From NCBI GenBank assembly GCA_018376535.1, contig JAHABC010000008.1, positions 21,243-85,242 on the forward strand: a stretch of 64,000 nt of DNA. The letters are read 5' to 3'. The notes under the pieces are model-generated. The model did not search any database and had not been told where the DNA came from. It worked only from the letters and a program-made list of their open reading frames with translations. This DNA comes from Ruminococcus sp. GTDB lineage: Bacteria; Bacillota; Clostridia; Oscillospirales; Ruminococcaceae. The translations under genes were made by a program, and so were the position numbers. Shown piece by piece: positions 35,956 through 45,834 of the stretch (positions are counted from its first letter, which is position 1; each line of letters starts with the position of its first letter).

Positions 35956-36426
35956 ATGGGTATAATAGCTAACTACAAATCTGTTACTTTAACAGAACTA
36001 CAACAACTACAGAACGGTGATATCGATACTTTTGAGTTTCTAAATAAAGATTACATCGATATTGAAAAATCTTGGGATATTTTAAAGTATATCTTAACTG
36101 GTTCTTCTAGAGCTACTGGCAACGTCTTAGATAACATCATTCCAATAAACTTTGAAAATATACTAAATGATGAGGATATGGGAATGGGTCCTGCCATATA
36201 CTTAGATACTCAAACTGTTAAGGAAATGTCTAAAGAAATGGAAAAGATATCTAAAGAGGACTTTATATCTAAAATAGATATCGAAAAGATTCATGCTAAT
36301 AATATACTTAAGGGGTGGCCTTTTGAAGATATCCTTAGCTACTCTTATCCCTACTTTGAAATCTTAAAAGATTACTTTAAAAAATCTGCTGAAGAAGATA
36401 AGTACATCGTTATGTGGTTAGATTAA
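35956..36426 (+). CDS. DUF1877 (YfbM-like) protein
   Basis: A 156-aa soluble protein of the DUF1877/YfbM type: an N-terminal MGIIANYKSVTLTELQQLQ, IEKSWDILKYILTG, GPAIYLDTQTVKEMSKEM and a C-terminal aromatic stretch. The family is widespread and of unknown function. Strong CAAGGAGGA before the ATG. folC follows after 24 bp, so the pair is likely co-transcribed. Confidence 0.75.
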   Translation: MGIIANYKSVTLTELQQLQNGDIDTFEFLNKDYIDIEKSWDILKYILTGSSRATGNVLDNIIPINFENILNDEDMGMGPAIYLDTQTVKEMSKEMEKISKEDFISKIDIEKIHANNILKGWPFEDILSYSYPYFEILKDYFKKSAEEDKYIVMWLD

Positions 36427-36450
36427 TATTACTCTGGAGTTGATTATATT

Positions 36451-37692
36451 TTGAACTACATTGAAACTATGAACTATATAAATAGTTTTACAAAGTCTGG
36501 GAAGCCAGTAAAAGACTTATCTAGGATTGAAAAACTCTTAAATATGTTAGATAATCCACAAAAAGATTTAAAGTTTATTCACGTTGCAGGAACTAACGGA
36601 AAAGGTTCTACTGTTGAAATGATATCCAATGCGTTGATATTTTCCAACTATAAAGTGGGAAGTTTTACCTCTCCGTACATGGTCTGCTACGAAGATAGAA
36701 TTAGATTTAATGGCGAAAACATTCCACAAAAAGAACTCTGTTCCATAGCCGATACAGTTAAGCAATCGGTACAGAATAACGAATTTTCTCAATTTGAGAT
36801 ATCTATGGCTATAGCGTTTATATACTTTAAATCGAAAGGTTGCGACGTTGTAGTCTTAGAAACTGGCATAGGTGGTATTGTGGATAGCACTAATATTATT
36901 GAAAATCCTTTAGTGAGTGTAATAACTTCCATATCGTTAGACCACACTGCAATATTAGGAGATACTCTAAAAAAGATTGCTACTCAAAAGGCTGGAATTA
37001 TTAAACCTAACAGACCTATAATACTATCTTGTGACAATTCTAACTTAGATGTCATAGATGTAGTATCTAAGACGGCAAAAGAAAAACATTCACCATTGAT
37101 ACTTGCTAGTATGGGAAACATTATCAAATGCGATTTAAACGGTGAAATTTTTAAGTACAAAGATATAACATATCACATAAAGATGTTAGGAAAACATCAA
37201 GTAAGTAACGCTATAACGGTAATAGAAGTCTGCAACCTATTAAATTCCATAGGATATAACATTCCATTAGAAAGTTTAAAGAAATCTTTAGAGGAAACTC
37301 AAGTTACTTTTAGAACGCAACTATTTAACATATCCAACGTTTCGATAATTGCAGATGGTTCGCATAATATAGGTGGAATTACTGCTCTTAAAGATACTTT
37401 AAGCACTTGTAACATAAAAAATCCCGTAGTACTTACAGGAATGATATCCACTAAAGATTACAAATCATGTTGTGAAGTTATAGACTCCTTTGCAGATACG
37501 GTAATCTGTACAGATGGATATATCTACAATGCCATATCAAAAGAGGAACTTTCCAAACTATTCAAATGTGATACCAAAGAGTATCCATTAGATACGGCTC
37601 TACAAGAGGCTGTAAAACTTGCCAAACAGAAAAACGTTCCATTGATAGTATGTGGTTCATTATATCTTTTGGGGAACTTGAACTTAAAATAA
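36451..37692 (+). CDS. folC: Folylpolyglutamate synthase / dihydrofolate synthase
   Basis: Adds glutamate to dihydropteroate and folates with ATP, keeping folates in the cell. The 413-aa protein has the Mur-ligase-type P-loop GTNGKGST (47-54), an ETGIGGIVDSTNI segment typical of FolC and a C-terminal glutamate-ligase domain (DGSHNIGG). The start is the TTG at 36451: GGAG lies 11 bp upstream, and the next ATG would remove conserved N-terminal residues. A similar GGAGTTG-TTAT stretch precedes the TTG start of spoIIAB. Confidence 0.95.
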   Translation: MNYIETMNYINSFTKSGKPVKDLSRIEKLLNMLDNPQKDLKFIHVAGTNGKGSTVEMISNALIFSNYKVGSFTSPYMVCYEDRIRFNGENIPQKELCSIADTVKQSVQNNEFSQFEISMAIAFIYFKSKGCDVVVLETGIGGIVDSTNIIENPLVSVITSISLDHTAILGDTLKKIATQKAGIIKPNRPIILSCDNSNLDVIDVVSKTAKEKHSPLILASMGNIIKCDLNGEIFKYKDITYHIKMLGKHQVSNAITVIEVCNLLNSIGYNIPLESLKKSLEETQVTFRTQLFNISNVSIIADGSHNIGGITALKDTLSTCNIKNPVVLTGMISTKDYKSCCEVIDSFADTVICTDGYIYNAISKEELSKLFKCDTKEYPLDTALQEAVKLAKQKNVPLIVCGSLYLLGNLNLK

Positions 37693-37744
37693 GAAAGTTT
37701 AAAAGATAATTAAATAAAATCTTAAAAAATTTCCAAGGAAATTA

Positions 37745-37773
37745 TTGACTTTTACTAATGTTTATGGTAGAAT
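37745..37773 (+). promoter_or_regulatory. Promoter of the LURP-one-like gene
   Basis: TTGACT (37745-37750), a 17-bp spacer and TAGAAT (37768-37773). Confidence 0.82.
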
Positions 37774-37813
37774 TTAAGTATTAATTAATACTTAAACTCA
37801 TGGAGGTATTTAT

Positions 37814-38290
37814 ATGAGTACTTTAACATTACATCAAAAAGTAGTTGCCATGGTGGAAAACTACGAAGTAACAGAAGGCAACACTTTAAAGTATACAGCT
37901 AAGAAAAAAATAATCGCAGCAGGTGCCGACTTCGATGTTTTCGATGCTAATGGAAATCAAGTTGCTTTAATAGACCAAAAGGTTTTAAACATGGTTAAAA
38001 CTTATGATATATCTATTAACGGACAACCTTGTGGAACTGTAAAGAAAAAGTTCCCTGCCATAACTAAAGATATGAACTATGACGCTCGTGGTTGGAAGTT
38101 AGACGGTGATGCTCTTGGCATGAACTTCAAGTTTACAGACGCTCAAAAGAACGTATACGCTACCGTTAAAAAGAAACTTGTCGCTCTTGGCGATACTTAC
38201 GAAATCAACGTTACTAATCCACAAGATGAACTCTTAGTAGTAATCCTAACCATAATATTAGATGAGGCTTTTCATAGCAAACGCTCTTAA
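37814..38290 (+). CDS. LURP-one-related / YxjI-like protein
   Basis: A 158-aa soluble protein with the alternating short strands of the LURP-one-related/YxjI (tubby-like) barrel: TLHQKVVAMVENYEV, FDVFDANGNQVALIDQK, YDISINGQPCGTVKKK, YEINVTNPQDELLVV. Members are found in many bacteria without a settled role; lipid or phosphoinositide binding is known for the eukaryotic tubby fold. It has its own promoter, an ATGGAGGTAT ribosome site and a terminator. Confidence 0.75.
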   Translation: MSTLTLHQKVVAMVENYEVTEGNTLKYTAKKKIIAAGADFDVFDANGNQVALIDQKVLNMVKTYDISINGQPCGTVKKKFPAITKDMNYDARGWKLDGDALGMNFKFTDAQKNVYATVKKKLVALGDTYEINVTNPQDELLVVILTIILDEAFHSKRS

Positions 38291-38307
38291 AGATAGATAT
38301 ATAGTAC

Positions 38308-38338
38308 AAAAAATCCACTCTTAAAGGGTGGATTTTTT
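38308..38338. terminator. Terminator between the LURP-one-like gene and prs
   Basis: AAAAAATCCACTC pairs with GGGTGGATTTTTT. A and T tracts on both sides suit both convergent genes. Confidence 0.88.
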
Positions 38339-38362
38339 CATATACTATAAAATACTATTTAA

Positions 38363-39499
38363 TTAAGCGTTTCTTTCAGCTAGTAATGTTTTAATCTTTT
38401 CATGAGGGTCTATAACACTGCTAATAGACATATCATGGTTAAGAGCAAGTACAAAGTGAGCAATATACTTAGAAACATCAACTTCATTGAACCATTCACG
38501 AGATAATAGTTCAGGAGTTCTGTAAGTCAAGTTAGTACCAAAAACGCCATTGATATAACCATCTTTGTAGGCTTGGTCGAACTTTTCAAGACCGTTTACA
38601 AATAGACCATAAGTAGCAAAAGCATATATTTTATCAGCATTTCTTTTCTTTAGTTCGTAGGCAATATCAAGAACGCTTTCACCAGAAGATATAATATCAT
38701 CGGCGATAAATATAGTCTTACCCTCAACGCTATCTCCTAGATATTCATGGGCAACTATAGGATTTCTACCGTTTACTATTCTAGAATAGTCACGTCTTTT
38801 ATAGAACATACCCAAATTTACTCCAAGAGCAGAAGCATAGTACATATTTCTGTTTAAAGCACCCTCATCAGGACTAATAACCATAAAGTTATCCTTATCT
38901 ACTATTAAGTGTGGAATGTGTGCAAACATAGCCTTTAATACTTGATAAGTAGGCATAATATTATCAAAGCCCATAAGAGGTACTGCGTTATTAACTCTAG
39001 GGTCATGAGCGTCACAACACACAATGTTAGAAACTCCCATAGCTTGAAGCTCTTGTAAAGCACAAGCACAGTCAAGAGATTCTCTATAACTTCTACGATG
39101 TTGTCTACCACCATATAGAATAGGCATAATAACATTAATCCTATGAGCCTTACCAGATGCAGCTTGAATAATTCTCTTTAAATCTTGATAGTGGTCATCT
39201 GGGGACATACAATTTTCTTTTTCAAACATCTTGTACTTACAGTTATAGTTACCAACATCAATAACAATAAATAAGTCTTTACCTCTAACAGTAGACTTAA
39301 TTAAGCCCTTACCATCACCAGAGGAAAATCTAGGACACTCACAATCGATAAGATAACTGTCTTGAGCGTAAGGTGTATCCTTGTACCAATCAACAAGATA
39401 TGAATTAAGTCTGTTACCCAATTCACTAGCACCTTGCATAGCGATAATACCCAAAGGAGCAACACAAGTTTCCGAGTTTAAGTTTAAACTACTGTTCAT
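38363..39499 (-). CDS. prs: Ribose-phosphate pyrophosphokinase
   Basis: Makes PRPP from ribose 5-phosphate and ATP for nucleotide, histidine and tryptophan synthesis. At 378 aa it is the long clostridial form with an N-terminal extension (about 60 residues longer than Bacillus Prs). The PRPP-binding loop is FIADDIISSGES (about 264-275), and the pyrophosphate region is VIMPILYGGRQHRR. AAAGGA precedes the ATG. It lies 76 bp downstream of ppa and may be transcribed with it. Confidence 0.93.
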   Translation of the reverse strand: MNSSLNLNSETCVAPLGIIAMQGASELGNRLNSYLVDWYKDTPYAQDSYLIDCECPRFSSGDGKGLIKSTVRGKDLFIVIDVGNYNCKYKMFEKENCMSPDDHYQDLKRIIQAASGKAHRINVIMPILYGGRQHRRSYRESLDCACALQELQAMGVSNIVCCDAHDPRVNNAVPLMGFDNIMPTYQVLKAMFAHIPHLIVDKDNFMVISPDEGALNRNMYYASALGVNLGMFYKRRDYSRIVNGRNPIVAHEYLGDSVEGKTIFIADDIISSGESVLDIAYELKKRNADKIYAFATYGLFVNGLEKFDQAYKDGYINGVFGTNLTYRTPELLSREWFNEVDVSKYIAHFVLALNHDMSISSVIDPHEKIKTLLAERNA

Positions 39500-39575
39500 T
39501 AAAAAAACAATCCTTTCGTTTTTAGTTATTATTAATTACACAACACCATATTACAGATAGTGAAAATAGTATACA

Positions 39576-40106
39576 TTACTTACAGAACTTCTCAACGTAG
39601 CTATCGATATCCTTAGTAATAATAGAGATAGCACTCTCATTATTTTCAATCTCATCGACAGCAGTAGTTTTGTTTTCCAACTCTTTATACACTTTAAAGA
39701 AGTGTACCATTTCGTCAAAAATATGTTTAGGAAGTTCGGAAATATCCTTATAAGTATTATAATTAGGGTCATGTTTAGGAATAGCGATAATTTTATCGTC
39801 ATTTCTGCCATTATCAATCATGCGAATAACCCCAATAGGATAACATTGAACTAAAGTTAAAGGTGCAATAGTTTCAGAGCATACCACAAGAACGTCAAGA
39901 GGGTCGCCATCATCTGCATAGGTTCTTGGAATAAAACCGTAGTTAGCTGGATAGTGTGTAGAAGTATACAAGATTCTATCCATTAATAGGCAACCAGTTT
40001 CCTTATCAAGTTCATACTTTATTTTACTACCCTTAGAAATTTCGATTACTGCCATAAACTCAGTAGGAGTAATTCTTTTAGGGTTTATATTATGCCAAAT
40101 ATTCAT
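39576..40106 (-). CDS. ppa: Inorganic pyrophosphatase (family I)
   Basis: Splits pyrophosphate to two phosphates and drives biosynthesis forward. The 176-aa protein starts MNIWHNINPKRI. It shows EISKGSKIKYELDKETG, THYPANYGFIP and the metal site DDGDPLDVLVV (about 64-74). I used the ATG at 40106, which has GGAG and a good distance; an in-frame upstream ATG at 40142 would start before the likely transcript start. Functionally it fits next to prs, whose pathways release pyrophosphate. Confidence 0.94.
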   Translation of the reverse strand: MNIWHNINPKRITPTEFMAVIEISKGSKIKYELDKETGCLLMDRILYTSTHYPANYGFIPRTYADDGDPLDVLVVCSETIAPLTLVQCYPIGVIRMIDNGRNDDKIIAIPKHDPNYNTYKDISELPKHIFDEMVHFFKVYKELENKTTAVDEIENNESAISIITKDIDSYVEKFCK

Positions 40107-40150
40107 AAAAAACAACTCTCCAATCGCAAGAAGTTTGACCATATAATAAG

Positions 40151-40179
40151 ATTATATCATTAAATTAAGATTTGGTCAA
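40151..40179 (-). promoter_or_regulatory. Promoter of ppa (-prs)
   Basis: TTGACC (40174-40179), a 17-bp spacer and TATAAT (40151-40156) on the minus strand. Confidence 0.85.
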
Positions 40180-40282
40180 CAGGTTTAGTAAAGGCTAACA
40201 CATAGAAATTTTACATATATTTAAACTACATTTTTGTATAATCTATCGATTTTACTTACTAAAATTAGGTAAAAACACAATT

Positions 40283-41722
40283 TTACTTCTTATTAGAAAA
40301 CTTATCTTTAAACTTATTTATAAGTTTAGATAAATCTAACTCATCGATATTAGTTTTATCCTTAACTTTTTTCAAAATCTCATTAGATTTTTTAGGTATT
40401 TTGCTTTCATCAATATCCTCATCGGAGTAATCTTGTTTGTTGGGGAAGGTACAATCATCTTGAGTTATGTTCATATTACCATAATAACGTTTATCTAAAG
40501 GAAGATTTTTATTATTCAACCTATCATGAATAAACGTAGTTATTAAAGTATATAATACGGTAAATAGAGGAACACCAATCAACATACCCACAAAGTTAAA
40601 CAATCCACCGAATACTAATATAGCGAACATAATCCAAAAAGTAGATAGTCCCATTTTATCGCCCAAAATTTTAGGGCCTATAATGTTGCCATCAATCTGT
40701 TGTAGAATTATAACGAACACTATAAAAGGAATAGTCTGTCTAGGTTCAGATAGCAACACCAAAATAGCACTAGGAATAGCTCCTATAAAAGGGCCAAAGA
40801 AAGGAATCATATTAGTTATACCGATTATTAAGCTAATCAAGACGGTATAAGGCATATTCATAATGGTTAGTGTTATAAATGATAGCACTCCTATTATTAA
40901 AGAATCCACTGCCTTACCTACTATAAAACTAGAGAATATTTCATTACATTTAACACCCATAGTTAATAGGCTCTTACATACGCTATTAGGAAATATTGCA
41001 TACATAAACTTTCTAACTTGAGCGATAAACTCCTCTTTGCTATACATCAAATATATAGATATTATTAAACCTATACCAACGTTTTTAACTCCACCAAGTA
41101 CACTAGATACGCCATCTTTGATAGTACCAACTATTCCCTCAAACTGAGGCTTTAAGCTAGAAAACATATTTAAAACTTGCTTTTGAATGTTACTGAACTG
41201 TTCTTCTAACCAAGATTTAATAGTATCATTAAGGTCAGACTTTTCATTCAACAGTTTGCTAAGTTCCACATATAGATTATTCATATAGTAAGGTAGCTTA
41301 TCAAATAGACTGCTAAGACTATTAATAAGTTCTGGGAGAACCATAGCTACTATAGCTATAAAAATCAATAGAGTTATAAGAATAGCAATTCCTACTGATG
41401 TCGCTCTAAGTAACTTGAACTTCTTTCTATGTTGATACTTCTGCACATCTGTTAGATTAGCATTTTCAACCACAAGTTCACCACTGATAGATTTAAAAAA
41501 TACTGGTTTTAAATGACGTTCAATTAGATTAGTCAATGGACTTATTAAGTAAGCTATTATAATTCCAGATATTATTGGTGACATAACACTAAGAATCTTA
41601 CCTATATAGGCGAATATATCAGGAATTTCAGTTATAAAAGTTCTAATGACTAAACAAATAGTAAATACTATTATCACATAGAATGCAATAGTATTATATT
41701 TTTCTTCAAATTTAATTTTCAT
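40283..41722 (-). CDS. AI-2E family transporter
   Basis: A 479-aa polytopic protein of the AI-2E/PerM family with eight or so membrane helices. N-terminal pair about 13-60, then GIAILITLLIFIAIVAMVLP, a long amphipathic loop (SSLFDKLPYYMNNLYVEL), GIGLIISIYLMYS, and a C-terminal bundle with GITNMIPFFGPFIGAIPSA. Members include autoinducer-2 exporters and Na+/H+ antiporters; the substrate here is unknown. A charged cytoplasmic tail of about 70 residues rich in Lys and Asp follows. Monocistronic, divergent from pcrA. Confidence 0.88.
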   Translation of the reverse strand: MKIKFEEKYNTIAFYVIIVFTICLVIRTFITEIPDIFAYIGKILSVMSPIISGIIIAYLISPLTNLIERHLKPVFFKSISGELVVENANLTDVQKYQHRKKFKLLRATSVGIAILITLLIFIAIVAMVLPELINSLSSLFDKLPYYMNNLYVELSKLLNEKSDLNDTIKSWLEEQFSNIQKQVLNMFSSLKPQFEGIVGTIKDGVSSVLGGVKNVGIGLIISIYLMYSKEEFIAQVRKFMYAIFPNSVCKSLLTMGVKCNEIFSSFIVGKAVDSLIIGVLSFITLTIMNMPYTVLISLIIGITNMIPFFGPFIGAIPSAILVLLSEPRQTIPFIVFVIILQQIDGNIIGPKILGDKMGLSTFWIMFAILVFGGLFNFVGMLIGVPLFTVLYTLITTFIHDRLNNKNLPLDKRYYGNMNITQDDCTFPNKQDYSDEDIDESKIPKKSNEILKKVKDKTNIDELDLSKLINKFKDKFSNKK

Positions 41723-42043
41723 AAAACAACCTCAAAAGTATTTCGATTAGTTATCTGCAAAACTATTACATATATATTATAGCCTACTTTTAACTTAGAT
41801 ACAACCCCTAAACGTTAAAAAATACATTCTTATAGATAAACTAGCATTTTTTACAATAATAGCATATCTATTTAGATTATAAATTTGTACATATAGCAAA
41901 ATTATAATAACAACTATAATTAAAATTATGAAACTTGCAAAAATTTTTCAATAAACAGTAAAATAAGTCTTTTCTTAAATAAAGAAATATGTTATAATAT
42001 AGCTATTATAAATCAGATATTTTTTGAATGGAGAGAATATTTA
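41723..42043. other. AT-rich divergent intergenic region
   Basis: A 321-bp gap between the AI-2E transporter gene and pcrA. I see a TATAAT (41995-42000) suited to pcrA but no convincing -35, and no open frame, tRNA or strong hairpin. Confidence 0.6.
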
Positions 42044-44407
42044 ATGTCATCGCAGAATTATATCGAACTAAAAAGAAAAGCTTTAAAAAAATATTTTAGT
42101 TTTCTAAACCCTCAGCAACAAGAGGCAGTATTTAACATCAATGGGCCACAACTAGTGTTAGCTGGTGCTGGTAGTGGAAAGACATCTGTAATAGTCAATA
42201 GAATTATAAATATGACTATTTTTGGAAACGCTTTTTATGACCAAAACGTCCAAGGTAGCAATGAGGATATTTTAGCTATTGAAAATTTTTTAAACGGTTC
42301 TTGTCAAGATACCGAACCTTTACGTCGTGCCACAGCAGTAGCACCCATAAAACCTTGGAATATAGTAGCTATTACTTTTACGAACAAATCAGCTAAAGAA
42401 TTAAAAGCTAGATTAAGTTCGGCTTTAGGCGAAAGTGCATCTAGGATAAATGCATCTACATTTCATGCTTTATGTCTTAAAATTTTAAGAAAGCATATCA
42501 ATATTTTAGACTATGATAATGATTTTACCATCTACGATACTGATGATAGTCAAAAAGTATTGAAAACTTGCTTAACTGAATTAGATATATCTGAAAAGAA
42601 GTTTCCTCCAAGAGGAGTATTATCTATAATATCCAGTGCCAAGACGCAATTAATGTCACCTAACGATGTTCTATCCCAAAATGATGCAGACTTTAGAACG
42701 AAAACTATAGCTAAAATTTATGATGCATATCAAAAAAAGTTAAAAAATTCAAATGCCGTGGATTTTGATGATATTATCAAACTTACTGTAGATATATTAA
42801 AAAAATCCCCAGATGTGCTAAAAAAGTATAACAATAACTTTAAGTATATAATGGTTGATGAATATCAAGATACTAATTTAGCTCAATTTGAATTGGTTAG
42901 ACTACTATCTCAAAAGAATAACAATCTATGTGTAGTAGGTGACGACGACCAAAGTATATATGCTTTTCGTGGTGCAGATGTTACTAACATTCTAGCTTTT
43001 AAAGAATACTTTCCACAAGCAAAGGTAATTAAACTAGAACAGAACTATCGTTCTACACAGAACATACTAAATGCATCTAACAATTTAATATCTAATAATA
43101 AAAATAGAACTGATAAAAAGCTTTGGACATCTGCAAGTAACGGCGACTTGGTAACTTTTTACAAAGCATCTGATGAAACTAATGAGGCTAAATATGTAGC
43201 CAACACTATAAAAACTCTAGTTAAAGATTATAAATGCTCTTACAAAGATTGTGCCGTACTATATAGAGTAAATGCACTATCCAACGCCATTGAAAAGGCT
43301 ATGATTAGAGAAAATATCCCTTACAGAGTGTTCGGTGGAACTAAGTTCTATGAACGTAAGGAAATTAAAGATGTAATAGCTTATCTAAGCGTAATAAACA
43401 ACGAATTTGATATGCTTAGATTAAAACGTATAATAAATGAACCTAAACGTGGTATCGGTGATGCTACTTTGGAAGTTCTTGAAGAAATCATTGGTGACTT
43501 AGAAATATCACCATTAGAAGTAATGCGAAATGCTACTGATTATGCATTGTTATCTAAAAAGGCTACTAGCCTAAAGAATATCGCAAAGATGTTCGACTAC
43601 TTAACTGCAAAGTGTCAAAGCATGATGCTAGATGAGTTTATAGACTTACTTATCGATAAAACTGGATATCGTGAATACTTACTTAAACTTGAAGATGAAG
43701 GTCAAACTAGATTAGAAAATATCATGGAATTGAAATCTAATATAGTACAATACATAAAGAAAGCTGAAAATCCTACTCTTAACGGATTTTTAGAAGAAGT
43801 ATCTTTATATACCGATATAGATAAAATAAACGATGACGATTGCGTAAATATCATGACTATTCACAACGCAAAAGGTTTAGAGTTTGAAAATGTATTCATA
43901 GTAGGTATGGAAGAAAATATCTTTCCAAGTAGTAGAAACCTTGAGGACGAAAATCAACTAGAAGAAGAAAGACGTGTGGCATATGTAGGCATCACTAGAG
44001 CTAAAAAGAGATTATATCTATCTGCCACATCTCAAAGAATGTTGTACGGATTAACTAATAGTAACTATCAATCAAGATTTATAAATGAAATAGGTTCAGA
44101 TTTACTAAATAAGAAATCCAACGATAATAAAACTGCTACTAAAAAGGTAAATAAGACTCCTACGGCGTTCCAATCGTTCACGCTACAACAACAGATTGCT
44201 AAAAATAAGGCTCAAGAAAAGATAGACTCTACACCACAAAACGTATCATTTGCCGAAGGCGATACCGTTCTACACGCTATATTTGGAACTGGTACGGTCT
44301 TAAACGTTACCCACACGGGTGGCGATTGTATGCTAAAAGTGGATTTTGCTAAGGTTGGAACTAAAACAATCATGACAAAGTATACTAAAGTAAAAAAAGT
44401 CAATTAA
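42044..44407 (+). CDS. pcrA: ATP-dependent DNA helicase PcrA/UvrD
   Basis: A superfamily 1 3'-5' helicase used in repair and replication. The 787-aa protein has motif I GAGSGKT (41-47), motif II DEYQD (about 272-276), motif III GDDDQSIYAFRGA, motif IV QNYRST, motif V IHNAKGLEFENVFIVG and motif VI AYVGITRAKK. The C-terminal about 60 residues (FAEGDTVLHAIFGTGTVLNV) form the tudor-like RNA polymerase-interacting segment of PcrA. A 30-residue insert after motif I (NAFYDQNVQGSNEDILAIEN region) is longer than in Bacillus PcrA. GGAGAG precedes the ATG. Confidence 0.95.
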   Translation: MSSQNYIELKRKALKKYFSFLNPQQQEAVFNINGPQLVLAGAGSGKTSVIVNRIINMTIFGNAFYDQNVQGSNEDILAIENFLNGSCQDTEPLRRATAVAPIKPWNIVAITFTNKSAKELKARLSSALGESASRINASTFHALCLKILRKHINILDYDNDFTIYDTDDSQKVLKTCLTELDISEKKFPPRGVLSIISSAKTQLMSPNDVLSQNDADFRTKTIAKIYDAYQKKLKNSNAVDFDDIIKLTVDILKKSPDVLKKYNNNFKYIMVDEYQDTNLAQFELVRLLSQKNNNLCVVGDDDQSIYAFRGADVTNILAFKEYFPQAKVIKLEQNYRSTQNILNASNNLISNNKNRTDKKLWTSASNGDLVTFYKASDETNEAKYVANTIKTLVKDYKCSYKDCAVLYRVNALSNAIEKAMIRENIPYRVFGGTKFYERKEIKDVIAYLSVINNEFDMLRLKRIINEPKRGIGDATLEVLEEIIGDLEISPLEVMRNATDYALLSKKATSLKNIAKMFDYLTAKCQSMMLDEFIDLLIDKTGYREYLLKLEDEGQTRLENIMELKSNIVQYIKKAENPTLNGFLEEVSLYTDIDKINDDDCVNIMTIHNAKGLEFENVFIVGMEENIFPSSRNLEDENQLEEERRVAYVGITRAKKRLYLSATSQRMLYGLTNSNYQSRFINEIGSDLLNKKSNDNKTATKKVNKTPTAFQSFTLQQQIAKNKAQEKIDSTPQNVSFAEGDTVLHAIFGTGTVLNVTHTGGDCMLKVDFAKVGTKTIMTKYTKVKKVN

Positions 44408-44417
44408 AATATCAAAA

Positions 44418-44447
44418 AAGGCTAAAGTTGAAAGTAACTTTAGCCTT
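44418..44447. terminator. Hairpin between pcrA and ftsZ (terminator for both)
   Basis: AAGGCTAAAGTT (44418-44429) pairs perfectly with AACTTTAGCCTT (44436-44447). A T6 run follows on the minus strand, so it fits ftsZ best and may also stop pcrA. Confidence 0.8.
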
Positions 44448-44461
44448 AAAATATTTGTATC

Positions 44462-44489
44462 TATTGGATATCTTGTTAGATATCCAATA
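44462..44489. other. Second perfect hairpin after the ftsZ stop
   Basis: TATTGGATATC (44462-44472) and GATATCCAATA (44479-44489) form an 11-bp perfect inverted repeat, 5 bp past the ftsZ stop on the minus strand, without a T run. It could protect the mRNA 3' end or bind a protein. Confidence 0.5.
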
Positions 44490-44493
44490 ACTA

Positions 44494-45672
44494 TTAATAG
44501 TTATCTAAAAGTTTATAGATATCTGTTAAGTCGCTGTCATCATCAATAGTAGATGTTGTTTTCTCCTCTTGAACTGGTTCTGGAGTAGGTACAGAAGGAG
44601 TATCATCTGCAACAGAAGTAGGTTCTGGAGTAACGGCACTATTTACAGGAGCAGTATTTTCAACTGGTGCAGAAGTTGGAATGGATTTAACAGTAGGTTC
44701 ACCACCAATATTTTCAAAACCAGCAGCAATGACAGTAATAGTCATTTCATCGTTCATATCTTCTTTAAAAGCAGTACCAAAGATACATTCAACGTCATCA
44801 GCAGCAGAATCTGTAATCATCTTAGTAGCTGTATCGACATCAGATGCCATAACGTCCTCAGACATAACTATGTTTATTAACAATCTCTTAGCACCAGCTA
44901 TAGAAGTTTCTAGTAATGGGCTAGATATTACAGCCTTAGCAGCTTCAGTAGCCTTATCCTTACCAGAGCCATGACCTATAGCCATATGAGCATAACCTGC
45001 ACCCTTCATAATAGTAGAAACGTCTGCAAAGTCAAGGTTGATAAATCCATCATCTACAATTAAATCGGATATACTTTTAACACCAACTTTAAGGATATCA
45101 TCAGCCAAAGCAAAGGACTCTTTCATAGTTAGAGGTTTTTCAAGACCAACTAACAACTTTTCATTAGGAATAACTATAAGAGAATCGACATACTTTTTAA
45201 GTTCACTGATACCAGCCTCAGCTTGAGCCATTTTAGCCTCACGTTCAAAGTTAAAAGGTTTAGTAACTACTGCAACGGTAAGTATTCCCAACTCTTGAGC
45301 AACTTGAGCAACTACAGGAGCAGCACCAGTACCAGTACCACCACCCATACCAGCAGTAATAAAAATCATATCAGCGTCCTTAATAGCGTCAGCTATTTCG
45401 TCACGATTTTCCTCAGCAGACTCTTTACCAACAGCGGGTCTGTTACCAGCACCTCTACCTTTAGTCAACTTAGCACCAATTTGAATCCTATTAGTAGCTT
45501 TAGAGTTTCTTAAAGCTCTAGCGTCGGTATTTACTGATATGTATTCAATATCTTCCACATCAGAACCAACCATGCAGTTTAGGGCGTTACCGCCACCACC
45601 ACCAACACCAATAACTTTAATTTTAACTTCAGGGTCAAAGTTATCATTATTTTCAAAAACAAAGCTAGACAT
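44494..45672 (-). CDS. ftsZ: Cell division protein FtsZ
   Basis: Tubulin-like GTPase that forms the division ring. The protein is 392 aa: N-terminal VKIKVIGVGGGGGNALN (16-32), the tubulin signature GGGTGTG (110-116), the T7 loop NLDFADV, then a Pro/Thr-rich linker and a C-terminal DDDSDLTDIYKLLDNY that replaces the usual partner-binding tail. The ATG at 45672 has AGGAGG before it; 40 upstream in-frame residues are excluded because they cross the promoter. Last gene of the division cluster, with its own promoter. ftsA, usually next to ftsZ, is missing. Confidence 0.97.
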   Translation of the reverse strand: MSSFVFENNDNFDPEVKIKVIGVGGGGGNALNCMVGSDVEDIEYISVNTDARALRNSKATNRIQIGAKLTKGRGAGNRPAVGKESAEENRDEIADAIKDADMIFITAGMGGGTGTGAAPVVAQVAQELGILTVAVVTKPFNFEREAKMAQAEAGISELKKYVDSLIVIPNEKLLVGLEKPLTMKESFALADDILKVGVKSISDLIVDDGFINLDFADVSTIMKGAGYAHMAIGHGSGKDKATEAAKAVISSPLLETSIAGAKRLLINIVMSEDVMASDVDTATKMITDSAADDVECIFGTAFKEDMNDEMTITVIAAGFENIGGEPTVKSIPTSAPVENTAPVNSAVTPEPTSVADDTPSVPTPEPVQEEKTTSTIDDDSDLTDIYKLLDNY

Positions 45673-45763
45673 TAAAAATCCTCCTAATATATTTATAATT
45701 CTTGTAATTTCCATAATAAGAAAAAGATATGTTAAGATAATGCAATCAGCAATACACAATATT

Positions 45764-45792
45764 ATATTAACACAATCCATAGAAAATTTCAA
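45764..45792 (-). promoter_or_regulatory. Promoter of ftsZ
   Basis: TTGAAA (45787-45792), a 17-bp spacer and TAATAT (45764-45769) on the minus strand, in the gap after divIB. Confidence 0.75.
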
Positions 45793-45834
45793 GTAGTTTT
45801 AAAAAAATATCTATTTTTACTATATTTTCTATAC

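Noticed and set aside
45673..45792. A 40-residue N-terminal extension of FtsZ
   Set aside because: It is hydrophobic, unlike FtsZ, and spans the ftsZ -10 region. AGGAGG lies just before the ATG at 45672.
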